DNA of 64,000 bases from Zingiber officinale (Eukaryota > Streptophyta > Magnoliopsida > Zingiberales > Zingiberaceae). The notes beneath the pieces were generated by a model. That model did not search any database, had not been told where the DNA came from, and was given only the letters and a program-made list of their open reading frames with translations. Positions 10,800 to 22,539 of this stretch are shown here, piece after piece. The position numbers were made by a program, and so were the translations under genes. How positions within the stretch are numbered: the stretch's first letter is position 1; each line of letters opens with the position of its first letter. The DNA lies in NCBI RefSeq assembly GCF_018446385.1, contig NC_055987.1, positions 28,898,202 through 28,962,201 on the forward strand, in the 5' to 3' direction.

Positions 10800-11382
10800 A
10801 GGCTCCCCATGGTGAGTGACTGGGCGTATGAAGCCCTGTCAAGTAGCTCCTGTGGCCTCGTGAAGTTCCTTGATTCTGGAGCCATGCGGTGGGCGCTGGA
10901 AATAGGATTGGTCTGCCGGAAGAGCTCTATCTCAAATTCAATCTCCCGACTGGTGCTAGGCCCGGTAACTCTTCGGGGAAGACTGCTGGTAGTCACATAC
11001 AACTCGGACCTCTTGCTGTTGGTCCTCGTCCCGGTTGGTATTGACTACATGTGCTAGGTACCCCGTACATCCCGAATCCATCAACTTTGTGCCTTCATAG
11101 CTGAGAGAAATTTTCGGCTTTTCTCTTTAGTTCTCCGATGTACTCAGCTTCGGGTTGGAATCGACTTGGCACTCTGTAAAGCACGTATTTAATCGTAAAG
11201 TCCATCAAGGATGAGCGTCGTGAGTCGATCATTTCAGTAGGATCGGATCACAAGAGTTCCCTGCTGCTATAATGGTAGCACCGCTCTGAGCGGCGTGGAT
11301 GCCATGACCTCTCCCGAAGGTAGTGCCAAAACGACCATCGAGTACCTTTGGGGGTATTTTTAATTTCTCGAGAACACCACGG

Positions 11383-12172
11383 CTATGAATGGGTTGCCCG
11401 AGAATACACTATCTTTGAAAATGCTAATCGACCTGTGACGACTGTCGAGGCATTTGCTACGTCCTCTCCGGTGAGTGAGTAGATCCTCGCGTTCGCCATA
11501 GCTGGAGGGGCCATCTGCCCTGGCTGATAAGTGGACCTTCTAGAGCGGCATGGAGCTGGCTGGGCTGCATACTGGATCTGCTGTGGCCGAGGAAGACCGG
11601 TCTTGTTTGGGCTATGTGCCCTTCTTGTCCACATTCAAAGCATCCTCGTGTGCTCTTACGACCTAGGTGGAATTTCCCACAAGTGGCACATTTTGGATAA
11701 CTGGGTCGCTTGCTAGATGGTCCTCCTTTTGAGTCACTCCCGATTTGCGCTTGCTGTTGGAGTTCCCTTTCCAATTAGAGCTGTTGCTGTTTTTGAGTGT
11801 GAGAGTTTTCTTGGCCTGGACTCCGAGGAGGCTTGCTCTGGTAATGCTCGTGGTCAAGCCACCGCTCACTAACTCCTCCGTGGTTTGTGGCCTATGTATG
11901 CCACCACCACGTTCATGCTATCTCCGGCCTCGGCATCTTGAGCATCAACCCGATTCCTTTTCCGTGTCGACTAGCTCGGCATAGACGAGCCAACTGTTGA
12001 ATTTCTTCACGGCTTCCTCAATTGAGAGGTTGCCGAAACTCGGTGAACTCGTCATAGTGGCGGTTTGTAACATATGAAAGAACTCCTCAAAGAATTCTTT
12101 CTCAAAGTCGGCCATCCATCCGATATTGCTTGTTGATTCTTTCCCACACGCTGTCAGGCGAAGGAGGCACAC
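11383..12172 (-). pseudogene. Gypsy gag remnant with an imperfect zinc knuckle
   Basis: Three overlapping minus-strand fragments carry gag features: a retrotransposon gag-like helical segment (12172-11945), a serine/lysine-rich linker, and a nucleocapsid-like CFECGQEGHIAQT at about 11600-11645. The knuckle has C-X2-C-X4-H but a threonine in place of the final cysteine. A protease region probably lies at 11000-11400 but is too broken to define. The gag frame shifts at least twice. Confidence 0.75.
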
Positions 12173-12736
12173 TTCACCTTCTCGTGTTACGGCCCGTCAA
12201 GCTCCATCGTGCTCTCCGATGTTTTGAACTGTGTCCCATGGTTCACTAGCGCTGAAGTTCTCGGCTTGACTATCGCCACCGATCGGATAGGCTTCCTTTC
12301 TTGGCTCAACTGCTGGGACTGGGGCTATTGGTGCTGTAGGCTGGTGGTGGAACCTCTAAGACTTCTGGAGTCGTCAGATTTCTGCTGATTAGCCTTTAAG
12401 GTGGCTATTTCACATTCTTCTCAACTAGTTCTTTACATCGAGCCACTAATCTTTGTAAGGTCGGAGGAGGCAGCTTCGCCTCTTCTGGGCTCGAGCTAGT
12501 GCCCTTCTCATTGGGCGTCCTCGTGCCATTTCTAAAGACATAGAGAACATAGGTATAACTAACACTATCACGGTTATCTAACTATCGATATCATGTTTAA
12601 ACTATCACATACTAACAAGCGGTAGGTATATAAACATGAACTGTAATAATAAACAAGGAGCATAAATAAAGTAGAGGTGTTCTTACTTGGAAGCCGCAGT
12701 ACAATGCTGATGTGTGTGTAGGAAGTATGGAACACT

Positions 12737-12748
12737 GCTCTGATACCA
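12737..12748 (-). promoter_or_regulatory. Primer binding site, initiator tRNA-Met
   Basis: In element orientation TGGTATCAGAGC follows the end of the 5' LTR after a few bases. It is the standard complement of the 3' end of plant initiator tRNA-Met and fixes the minus-strand orientation of the element. Confidence 0.92.
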
Positions 12749-12751
12749 CTC

Positions 12752-15122
12752 TGTAACGACCCGCCTTCTACTGCTAGGCTGTAGGGCGAATCGCTACAGT
12801 TATTGCTAAACTATACTGTGCGGAAAGCTGGGCTAATTAAAATTTTACTAATTATCTGATTAATGTTAACTCTGACACTAACATTCCGGGTGTACCTTGG
12901 AGTTGTACATATGCTAGGAGGTATTTATAGCGGTAACACCCTCGGATCGATCCACGACCGATCTCATGATACGGTCGTCACAAGACCCGGACGGTCGGTT
13001 GTCCGATCCCGAAGCTACATCGCTGCTGGATCGGTCTCCCGACCGATCCGAGTATCTCTGAATCGGCCGGTGGCCGATCCGCACTTGAAATCGGGGACTC
13101 ATGTCTTGGATCGGTCGGTGACCGATCCAGTACTGAAATCGAGGACTCGCTCTTGTATTATCGGATCGGTCGGTGGCCGATCGATCTGATAGCATCTTAT
13201 CTATTTTGGATCGGTCGTCCAAAGATCATTGAGCCAGATACGATCGGTCGGGAGACCGATCAGAGTCTGATTTCACCCGGGGAACTCTGATTTCAGCACT
13301 TTGGCATGCCAAAACCCGACCTAACATCTAACTAATGCATCATAAACTATTCTAACCACATGTAATAACATTCTAACGACATAAACTAGTAATCTAACTT
13401 AACATATGGCATAGTTTAGAAATTCATGGCAACACACAACTAAAAGTGCCTAGAACATGAAAACCAAAACCAATAAATAAAATGCTAAAGTAAATGCTAA
13501 AGAGTCTAATGCTCAATTTGCTACGTCCCCTAAGGACCTTTGATTCCGGTTCCATACACACCCACCATCTTTGCATTGCCCTCCAGCTTCCTCTGCTAGT
13601 CCATTTTCCTTTTACCTGTATCTGCAGTATAAGGAAAATAGTATCTATAAGCCAAAAAGCTTAGTAAGAAACCATCTACCTCACAAAATCATGCATTCGA
13701 TGCAGTATGCTTTTAAATCATGCTATTTGAAAATATGCACTGAACTTACTAAGACATGGTATACTGAAATCATAAGGCATAACATATGAGCATGGCATAA
13801 GCACTGAATCATGGCAAAGCAACCAAATGAACACTGAACTGAATATAGGCTAAACTAACTGAAACTAAATCTGTAACTGGAAACAAACTCAACTAGCATA
13901 ACTGATTTTGAGTTTTGAAATGTAATACATAATAAGTGAAAATACTAACCATGCTGTTGGGCCCGGCAACTTTACTTACTGTGCGCGCATCCCTACTAGA
14001 CCCGGGGTTGCAAGTCCCGAATTTAGCAGGATTGTCTAGGCTATCTGAACCTAGGGACGACTGTGGGAGTCCAACCCAATGGATATCTAATCCAGTACAG
14101 TGCCACTGAAAATAAAATACTGATATCTATAGCTAACTGCTATAACATGTTGTTTCTAGGTTATCTGAACCTAGAGCTAGGTTGTCTGAACCTAGAGGCG
14201 ACTGTGGGAGCCCACCCATTGGACCGTAGTCCCATACAGCTAAAATAAACTGATTTACTATTTTAAACGTTTCTAATGCATTTAACTGTAGTATTAAAAT
14301 GCCTAAGTTGCATTTTTACGGATCTAGTTATTTTATCGAACACTTAGCGTGCCCCAACTCTCCTCTTTATTAGGGAGACCACCTTTAGGCACCCGACAAC
14401 GTCTACAACCCCAACTGAAGAGGGTAGGCGTGTCCGGCCCATCTAAAGGTGCTCAACTAAATCCCTAAATCTGAGAGGAGGGTTAAAACACCCTACATGT
14501 CAACAAAATCTGCATATTACTAAACTAATGCATAGAAAATCCAAACGGAACTATTATACTGCAGGTGAAGGGTTTCTTACCTCTTGATCGTAATTTCTTA
14601 CGATTCTATTCGCTAGAGTTCCGGTGGAGATGATCCTCTCGACGATCCGATCACGTCTTCGCGTTCCTCTCGCGGAGAAGAACCTCTTTCGTGTTGGAGT
14701 CGTCGCCGGAAGATGAACCTATGGACCCTTGTCTTGGGCAGCGTGAGAGAAGAGGGAGAGGAGAGGGAGGCGGTGAGGTTTTGGAAGGAAAAAGTGGCGT
14801 GAGGTGAGGAGGTGCCGAACCAATCCTAAAATAAACCAACCCAACTTAAGTTCTTCTATTTATATTGAGTGGGTAACTAGGCCCAATTCTAATATAAATA
14901 TAACTGATTCCTCTTTCTTTCAGCACGGCCCTGCTGGGTTCACCGGTTACTAAACTTATCCGTAAACCATAGATCTCGGGTTCGATTCCCGCCTAAGCTA
15001 TTTTACGGTTCTAATTATTTTTGCTACTTCCGCTACTCGGAAAATTCCGGAATAATATCTAAAAATTCCAGAAAAATCATACTATATTTCTAAAATAGTT
15101 TTGAGAATTTTCAGACTTTACA
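12752..15122 (-). repeat. 5' LTR of the Gypsy element in TPLATE
   Basis: This 2371-bp LTR pairs with 6019-8322. Its palindrome cluster at about 12940-13270 is better preserved: five GATCGGTC...GACCGATC-type inverted repeats spaced roughly 40-80 bp apart. A perfect pol III B-box-like GGTTCGATTCC occurs on the plus strand at 14979-14989. Confidence 0.93.
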
Positions 15123-15338
15123 CATGTACTCCACGCCCCCATCAGTGATGTCATCTAACCAGCCTTGTAGATCTGATCCTATTTCCTTTGTGATGGATGC
15201 ATCGGATGCGTGGATAACAAACTTACACATCATCGTTGTCGTCTCATCTCCCAGATCCACATTTCTACTCACCTCACTGGCACCAAAGATCATCATACCC
15301 ACAAACCCACCATACCAAGTTTTCGCCGCATAGCACAG
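15123..15338 (-). CDS. TPLATE: TPLATE exon 7, 5' part, up to the retrotransposon insertion
   Basis: After a CCACAG acceptor the frame reads LCYAAKTW, MMIFGASEVSRNVDLGDETT and DDITDGGVEYM, all conserved in TPLATE. Homology stops exactly at the target duplication CATGT (15123-15127), where the Gypsy element begins. The exon resumes at 6013, so the insertion falls between the methionine and proline codons of the conserved VEYMPED-like motif. Confidence 0.92.
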
Positions 15339-16028
15339 CTGTGGAGAAGATTGATGGTGTAAGAACTAAGAAGTCAGGCACATAAAGTACATAATCTAGT
15401 CAGCACTTCTGAAAGCATTACCAAATGCTTGATGGTTAAAAATGGCGCAAGTTTTGAATGTTAGGTTACAAAATACAGCCAACTGTTTTTTTTTTGTTCC
15501 ACGTTTGTAATAAATATGCGAGATTGGCTATGGTTTGAGATTCCGAAGATTAGTAAAACAACAGAGACAAATTGTTATAAACATGGGAGTCCTCAGACTG
15601 AAAGTGGGGGGTTACTTAAGAATTTTGAATAATTTAATTAAAGATACAGTGTAAAATAAAATATTATAAAAATGTTACCATGATATAAGCATGTTCTAAG
15701 AACTTCAGAATCAAAAACTAGATGAATAACTTTCAGCTGAAGGAGAATTAAAAGAAGTCAGAAAATTTGACAAAAATAAACAAGCAATGCTGATAATCTT
15801 TGGCAAGAAAGAATCACCTAAATCATGGTAAAAAAAGATTCAGTTGCTGAGGTAATGACCACATGTTTCTTCAGAGGGTAACTTGCACACATCATTCCCA
15901 AAAGGTTTTGGCATTGAGCTTGATACCATCAAATATGTCAAAATTGTGCTCTACTCAGTGGTCTGGTGACTCTGGCTGGGTTACTAGCTAACTTATGCAA
16001 TATGACATTTCTTCCACGTAACATTATC

Positions 16029-16898
16029 TGATCCTGTCCGAAAGTCGAGGAGACAGAAAGCTGGGGATATGGCACTCACGCTAATTTCCTGTGGACTCCG
16101 CGCGGACCTGCACCATAGACTACGTCAGTGCCGAGCCAGGAAAAGGGTCCCCGACGTTGGCCCTCCGACGCTCAAGTCAGTCACCGGCGATGAAGTGGAA
16201 AGCGGAGCAATAAGAAAACTACTGTAGCACAAACAGTGAATATCACATACCTCCGCCTATACTTAGACCCCCTCTTTATATAGAGCTCCGGTAGCGCACG
16301 TGCATGCTTCCCGAGGCGAGCACACTTCTCAAAGCTTCTCCTGAAAAGAATTGTCAGGAAAGTGTTCCCGACACATCACTTTAACAGGACGAGCATATCT
16401 CTGAAGTGACAATGGAAGCTTCCACAGTACGATCTTCTGGCGACCCATGCCCAGTGTCGACGGCACCAACTCTCAAAAGAATATCACTAGATATCATCAG
16501 AAGTGTACTGCTAGGCCGAGCGGGTTGGCCGCTCGACTGGTATTCTGCCGCCCTGGTGCCCCGTTTGGCCGGCCAGAACCTCGCTGTTCCTCCGTGTGTG
16601 TCTGCTCGACCGAAGGTCTACTGTGTTATTGCCGAAGCCTGTTGTCGGGCCGAGAGGGGTAGACGCTCGGCCGAAGCCTGTTGCCAGGCCAAGCGGAATA
16701 GCCGCTCGGCTCGGTCTCTGCACATTGTCTTGAGCGTCGGTTGTTTGGTTGCTCCCCGTGTCGGAGGCGACGACGGGTCGGATCCTTTTCCCCGGCCGGG
16801 ACATACTTCGCCCGACCGACCGATGCTATCACTTTGACCGTCTTGACTTTGACCTCCACCGTGACAGCGGGGTGAGACCCTTCATCATCACCGTATCA
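16029..16898 (-). mobile_element. Solo LTR of a Tat/Athila-like Gypsy family in TPLATE intron 6
   Basis: This 870-bp LTR has TGAT...ATCA ends on both strands and a 5-bp duplication TTATC (16024-16028 and 16899-16903). It is the same family, inverted, as the LTR at 35988-36874 (shared end TTCGGACAGGATCA, shared GTGACTGACTTGAGC and GGAGGGCCAACG). A TATA box (CTATATAAAG, minus strand) lies near 16270-16280. No internal region is present, so it probably arose by LTR-LTR recombination. Confidence 0.88.
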
Positions 16899-16903
16899 TT
16901 ATC

Positions 16904-17935
16904 CAAATGACATCTCTTCATCAATATTTAAATCAGGTATAAATTAAATAGATTAGAAAAAAATAAGTATCCCTATTTTCTCCTTTACTCACGCACTGAT
17001 ATGCTCCTTCATCCATGCTAATGCCAAAGCCAGAGCAATGCTCATTCACGAGAGCTAGAGTCTCAGACAGGTCATTATTGCCATGACTTCTTTAAATCTC
17101 AAACACCTCCAGCCAATTGGTCTGCCAAGGTTTTAATGGTCCGTATGTTGCCAAAATCTCCATCAATCTCTCTCTTCTCAGCACCTCCAAACTCATCATA
17201 AATCCATGTATTTCATTCTCCCATGAAGCCCATGCATGAGAGAGTGAACGAAAGGCTCTCCAGTTAATGTGATTCTTCCAAGTCACTCAAATAATTTAGA
17301 GACATGATTTTGATTTGCTAAGTGTTAATGTCAAACTTGATTGGCTAACCACTTATCCCAAAAGCTCAAGTTGTTAGAATAAATGGTTAGCCAATTAACT
17401 TTGACACAATATCGGAGGAGCAAGAAGTCAGGTTCAAATCCTACTTAAAAGTAAAAAATATTAATTAATTCATGTGTTGAGAGGTCGTGGTCAATGAAGT
17501 TAAGTACATCACCCACACATGAAAAGAGAGTATCACCCATGCGTAAAGGGGGAGTATTAACAACAAATTATCTAAAATTGGTTCTTTCCTAACAGCTCAA
17601 GCTTTTGACATAAATGATTTAGTCAATCAACTTTATAACTTTATGAGCTAATATTAAGAAACGAGGTACTTAACAATACATGAAACAAGGATTGTTAGTG
17701 CAATGAGACTGATAGGAGAACTCAAAAAATTTGTTAGGCAAAATTAAAAGATTTGGGTACTCTGGCTATAAACAATGGCCTTATGGTAAAAATGATTCTG
17801 TTGTTGGCACAAAATAATTGAACCATTATGGTTTTTGTATTTGTGGCTCTGGTATTGACAACACGTGCAGAACAATAGGTCAATAGGAAGAATAATCTAA
17901 ATCAAGGCAGCAAATTTAGATAGTATTTGACTTAC
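16904..17935. other. Remainder of TPLATE intron 6
   Basis: Non-coding intron. A 260-bp stretch at about 17025-17290 looks exon-like on the minus strand (open in pieces in two frames, with HGFMMSLEVLRRERLME and ALVNEHCSGFGISMDEG readable), but I could not assign it to a family. The rest is AT-rich. Confidence 0.35.
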
Positions 17936-18391
17936 TTGAAAACCTGCCACTGTGCGAATGAAGTGGGAGCAGACTTGATGGAAAGGCTTAGACGAAAGTG
18001 ATTTGAGTCCACTGAGAAAGGGGGAAGCCTCATACTGCTGTGCAGCAGTAGCTTTGAAACCACTTCCTTCATACGTGTACGCTCCTGTATACTCCAATAT
18101 AGCTGGTAAACTTGGCCACAGGCGGAAATATTCGACAGGTGAACATTTATGGGGCAGAAGAAGCTCAGTTAGTGGAATCTTGTAAGGCAGACACCTTAAA
18201 ATCACTGGCTCCCCAAGTTCTGGTTTCAAATACTGCTTCTGTCTGATAATCTGAGAATCCTCTTCTGCATAGTTTCCATCGTAATCTCCCGAAACGCCAC
18301 TTCCATAAAAAGGGTAATATAAAACTTGAACCCAAAGCGCACATCTCTCGAAGTGTGACACACCTGCAGTCACACTGCTAAGGACTGGGTC
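17936..18391 (-). CDS. TPLATE: TPLATE exon 6
   Basis: The exon runs from ATTGCAG to CAA|GTAAGT, 456 nt or 152 codons, phase 0 at both ends. It encodes VSHFERCALWVQVLYYPFYG, LGEPVILRCLPYKIPLTELL and SPFLSGLKSLSSKPFHQVCS, among the best conserved TPLATE segments. No defect was seen. Confidence 0.92.
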
Positions 18392-19351
18392 CTGCAATTA
18401 ATATTATTCAAGCCATGCCACAAAGTTAGTACAGTTATACCGTGCGCTAAAAACAATAACTCGCTTCACATTCATGCTAACTTGTAAATAACTCCTATCA
18501 ATCAAATTAAGTGTTGGGGACTATTAATGAAGAGGCTGAACCTGTTCAAAACTGTGTGAACTCACATAATATACACCCTTGTATGATAATGAAAAATAAT
18601 GACCCACGTATATCTGATTGTGTAAATTAAACCATTCATTCTTTGAGATCTAGTCATCAAGTTATTGTGGTTCCTCTTTTTTTTTTATAGCTCTTCGCAA
18701 TTCATACTAATGAGTAAACCATCTCTTCTCATGCAATTGTATTTATCTAACATCAATAAATAATACTTGAAGGTTAGAAAAACTAGTGCAGAATGCAAGC
18801 TAATGTCCCTCAGACCTCAAGGCACGGCAAAGCACATGGAACAGTTGAAATAAGAAATCCAACATGTTATATTATTAATGGTTATCCATAGAAATACCAC
18901 AAATTTGGAAAAAGGAAGTTCTCTCTAACAGTCTTTTCATTATTAATCTTGCCTTTTTTACAATGAAAAAAATCAAAATCATGTGTTACAAGATACATCA
19001 TATAATAAATTACCAGTTGAATATCAAATAGTGCAAAACTTCCATACAGATTACTGAACGTGCATAAGAAATTATACTAAATCAAATAATGATTAATAAT
19101 CCAATTGATGATGGCAAGAAAAACATGAAGTTATAAAGCAATAGTAAGTTCAAAATGTGAAAAGGCATGATCTAGTGCGGATCGGGGATTCTCCAACAAA
19201 GAACCAGAAGCAAAAAAAGAACACTTTTCACCTTTCTTTTTCTCATGGGTTAACAATAAGATATTGGGAAGGACCTACTACCATTCGAACTCACCAACAT
19301 CCTTGTAGCCATTTGAAAGGATACAAGTTACTAACAGAGGTTACATTCTTG
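18392..19351. other. TPLATE intron 5, part downstream of exon 6 acceptor
   Basis: AT-rich intron sequence with no recognisable gene or RNA; the hAT-like element follows. Confidence 0.45.
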
Positions 19352-19359
19352 GATAATCC

Positions 19360-20200
19360 CAAGGTTCTAAAATTCGCTAGGCGTTAGTCGGGCACAATCT
19401 AGCGCCTAGGCCGCTTAGACAGGGACTAGGCGCCACTAAGCGGATTCCACGATATCAATATAAATTCATAATAAATCACATTCTATAACTCTAACACAAT
19501 AACATCAAATTTAAAATGAGTATAAAATTACACAACTAATAAAATATCATAAATTTATTCTACTTCTCCATAATTTTTAACAATTTGCTCTTCATCGGAT
19601 ACAAACTCAATATTATTATTGTGATCCTCTTATTCTTCGGATGCAAAATCATCATAGCGAAGTTCTCTCACTCTAGAGCTTCTTCGGGGTTGTTTGATAA
19701 AATGATGTTTGTAAAGGATAATACTTTGGTCAACCTTCAATTCAATCGCATCCAAGTCCCTAGGAAAGATCAGACAACAAATTTTTCTTCAAATCGATTT
19801 CTCAGGCCTTTTAACTCTCTGATTTCTCAGAAATGTCGGCTTCCTCATTCGCTCTAATTTCTCCGGCTCTGGTTACTCAGTACGATGAAGATGAAGTTTG
19901 GTACTAACTGCTAGGGCAAGCCAACAAATCGATTTCCTTGTTGGACTAAAATTTAGGACTTATAAAAAAAAGTTACATTTCAGTTTTTTTTTAATTGGGC
20001 TTTAAATTTAAAACCTCAAACTAAAAAAAGATCATGAAAACTGACAATTCGATCAATTAGTCAGTGCCTAGGCCGCTTAACCCCTCCTAGGCGCCAAGGC
20101 TACCTAGGCTGGTTGATTAGCATATTTTCGGTGCGGTCGGTTGGCGCCTAACACCTAGGCGGCTCTTAGGCGGCCGCCTAAGTCAATTTTTAGAACACTG
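19360..20200. mobile_element. Non-autonomous hAT-like DNA transposon in TPLATE intron 5
   Basis: Imperfect terminal inverted repeats CAAGGTTCTAAAATTCGC and, inverted at the right end, CAGTGTTCTAAAAATTGA flank 841 bp. An 8-bp direct duplication GATAATCC (19352-19359 and 20201-20208) matches hAT target duplications. Subterminal regions on both sides are packed with GCCTAGGCG, CCTAGGCGCC and related palindromic words, as in hAT elements with subterminal transposase sites. A 90-codon open stretch inside does not resemble transposase, so the element depends on another for movement. Confidence 0.8.
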
Positions 20201-20208
20201 GATAATCC

Positions 20209-21804
20209 AAACATTTGTCATTTTTCTAGCCATTCAAATCTACATAATACATATACGTTAGGCAAAAATATATGTATTCCCAAATTCACCGACATATTTA
20301 AAGAGGGAAATCTTATAACTTCCTACAAATAAAAATGATCAGGCTAGTCTGATCAAGCACTGCCAATCAATTTGCCAATTTTGGAATATGATATGAAATG
20401 AGAAATATAAATGCAGGTGACTCCCGTATAATGAAATAATGAACTAGTACATCTATAAGTTTAAACACCTTGTTTAACCATAATTCTCTTTTCCTAATCT
20501 CAAAAGTCAGCTAGATTTTGTTTTAAGTTTTACATGTTTGATATTAATCAAAAACTACAAGCATCAAAGTTTGAAGCATGGCCAAAACTCACAATTCTGG
20601 CCAGCAACACCAATGAAAATCAGATCGTCATGCTTTTTAGCACCATTCAGGAAATAAAGATCTCAAATGATGTTATCCAAGTACTTTCTTCACTGAAGAT
20701 GACTTTGCTGTTATTGGCATCTGTGTAATAGCTCATAGTTTATGTAGAATGAAGTTGGATGAGGTCACACAAAATCCCAAGGAATTCAAGAGATGTTCCA
20801 GAGCATCAATTCCTGTTAAATGTCTCAACAAATCACAAAAACTATAGTCCAATACCTTGCCAAATGCAGACAAGATGCTTATGTATCCCACTCAAAAAAC
20901 CATCTCAACTGTAATTCTATGGATAGCACCAGTCAGATAATCAATTAAGCCACTCATACTTGGTCCTAATCAACTACCCCATCCACAAAACTAACAGGAA
21001 ATTGTATGCTCCTACCCTTGTACTAATCAACTAAGTCACAAAAACTTAAAACTTGATGCACGAATACTAAAGCATGTAAGAACCAAAATAAATACATTAT
21101 ATAAGGAACTGAATTAGGTATCCATGAATTTCCTAATCCCAACATTAGCATTTATTTTTCTAGCCGATCAAAATTAAACTCTCAATATATCAGTCTAGTA
21201 GATAGACATATGCCTGATGCACTACAAAGATAGCAATAGAGACACTGTACCCCTTACACTTAATGTTATTTCTCACATGAGGGTGAAGTTAACAATGATT
21301 CATAAGATAAAACACAAAACCAAGTAAAACTTAATTTAGGACAAAAATCAGTCATCTCCACTATAGCTTTATCAATTCACTCCAGCCGTTAAGGGATCTG
21401 TAGCCATAAACTTAAGGGAGAAAATGGCCAATTTTTAATATTAAGCAACTCAGATATTGTTTCTCTTTCACTGAGACCTTTGACTTGACAAATGTAGGAA
21501 GACTGTCAAACAATTGGTAATCACAGCTCGAAGCAAATCTAGGGTTATCTGTTAGATGTCAAACAAAAGAGGATTGTTTCTTTACATATAATGATCACCA
21601 AAGACATGAATAGAAAATGAGGTGTGGATAGTATTCACGTGCAATTATGAACAGATAGCACCACAATCATTATGTTCTATGTGTCTAGCTGTTGTAAACA
21701 CACATCAATTATTAGGAACAAAAGAAAATTGAAAAAAAAACACATAAAAACTTAATTAACAGGTAATAAAAGCTAACTTGCAAGAATTAGATGAGTCCTG
21801 CGAC
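20209..21804. other. Rest of TPLATE intron 5
   Basis: AT-rich intron sequence. No exon, tandem repeat or further element with clear ends was seen. Confidence 0.45.
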
Positions 21805-21927
21805 CTGTGAGACCAGATTTCTTAGCTGTCGAACTGCCTGAAGTGATCCATCCATAAAGTGCAATGCTCCAGTTAGCCCAACCCGGATATCTACCTTATT
21901 AAGCTCTAGTTCAGTCAAGTTTAAGAT
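21805..21927 (-). CDS. TPLATE: TPLATE exon 5
   Basis: This 123-nt exon lies between ACTGCAG and CAG|GTCGCA. It encodes 41 residues (ILNLTELELNKVDIRVGLTG, then HFMDGSLQAVRQLRNLVSQ), which match plant TPLATE across the join of exons 4 and 6. Both phases are 0 and there is no stop codon inside. The donor GTCGCA is weaker than the others. Confidence 0.88.
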
Positions 21928-22235
21928 CTGCAGTCACTGCATTGATTAGAATGGTTGATTTTCTGTACAGTTGACTAAGTAATTTACCTATAAGAGATGA
22001 AACTAAATTAAGACCATAGTTATTTATGATTATTTAACAGTAGATTTTCTATGAAATGAACTTCGATGTTGAAATCACTTTTCATCTGCTTTAAGGCTAG
22101 TTTTTTCTTTAATCTCTCAGTATTTTTGTATTTTCTAATTGCAAAATTATTTAGACATATATGTATAAAAGAAAATGATCTGAACCTTAGAAATGTGAAC
22201 ACAACATCACTGGGCTTTCATAAATGCAATACCAC

Positions 22236-22539
22236 CTTCAAGTGCAGGGTGATCCTCCCATCCATTGGATCTGCAATGTGATATGCTTCGACATAACAAG
22301 GATCACTACTACCAGTCAGAGCTAAGGCTTTTGGAGGTACTTTATGCTTTGTAGAGTCAATTCCTTTGGTTAACAAGAGGTTCAACTCACTGGGATCAGG
22401 TCTCCAAAGCTCTTGAATGGCCTTATGAACCAAGCCCTCCAATTTTCTATCTTGTGCTGCCGATGTCTCAAAAAACTGAACCGTGAGCTTATGGTGGCTA
22501 AAAGGATAATCACCAGTAGTCTCACTTAGATCTACCCAT
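22236..22539 (-). CDS. TPLATE: TPLATE exon 4
   Basis: The acceptor TTTCCAG is followed by A, completing the split arginine codon, then TGG GTA GAT. The 304-nt exon encodes KLEGLVHKAIQELWRPDPSE and LTGSSDPCYVEAYHIADPMD, both strongly TPLATE-like, and ends AAG|GTGGTA. It is the start of the appendage-like part of the protein. No defect was seen. Confidence 0.9.

Larger units (their letters stand above)
6019..15122 (-). mobile_element. Ty3/Gypsy chromovirus-like (Tekay/Del type) LTR retrotransposon in TPLATE
   Basis: The element is 9104 bp with TG...CA ends and a 5-bp target duplication CATGT (6014-6018 and 15123-15127). It is read on the minus strand: 5' LTR 15122-12752, initiator-tRNA-Met primer site, gag with a zinc knuckle, RT, RNase H, integrase with a C-terminal module, polypurine tract, 3' LTR 8322-6019. 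Long LTRs of about 2.3 kb, a tRNA-Met primer site, and an integrase tail with an RYVGPYLI...VFHVSILR pattern fit the Tekay/Del group, though no chromodomain could be read with confidence. The coding frames carry many frameshifts. Confidence 0.93.

Noticed and set aside
14938..15010. Possible tRNA gene in the Gypsy LTR
   Set aside because: A B-box is present but no A-box, acceptor stem or anticodon arm could be folded; kept only as a finding.
17025..17290. Exon-like stretch in TPLATE intron 6
   Set aside because: Some readable peptide in two frames, but no family match, a stop in the best frame, and no matching neighbouring exon.
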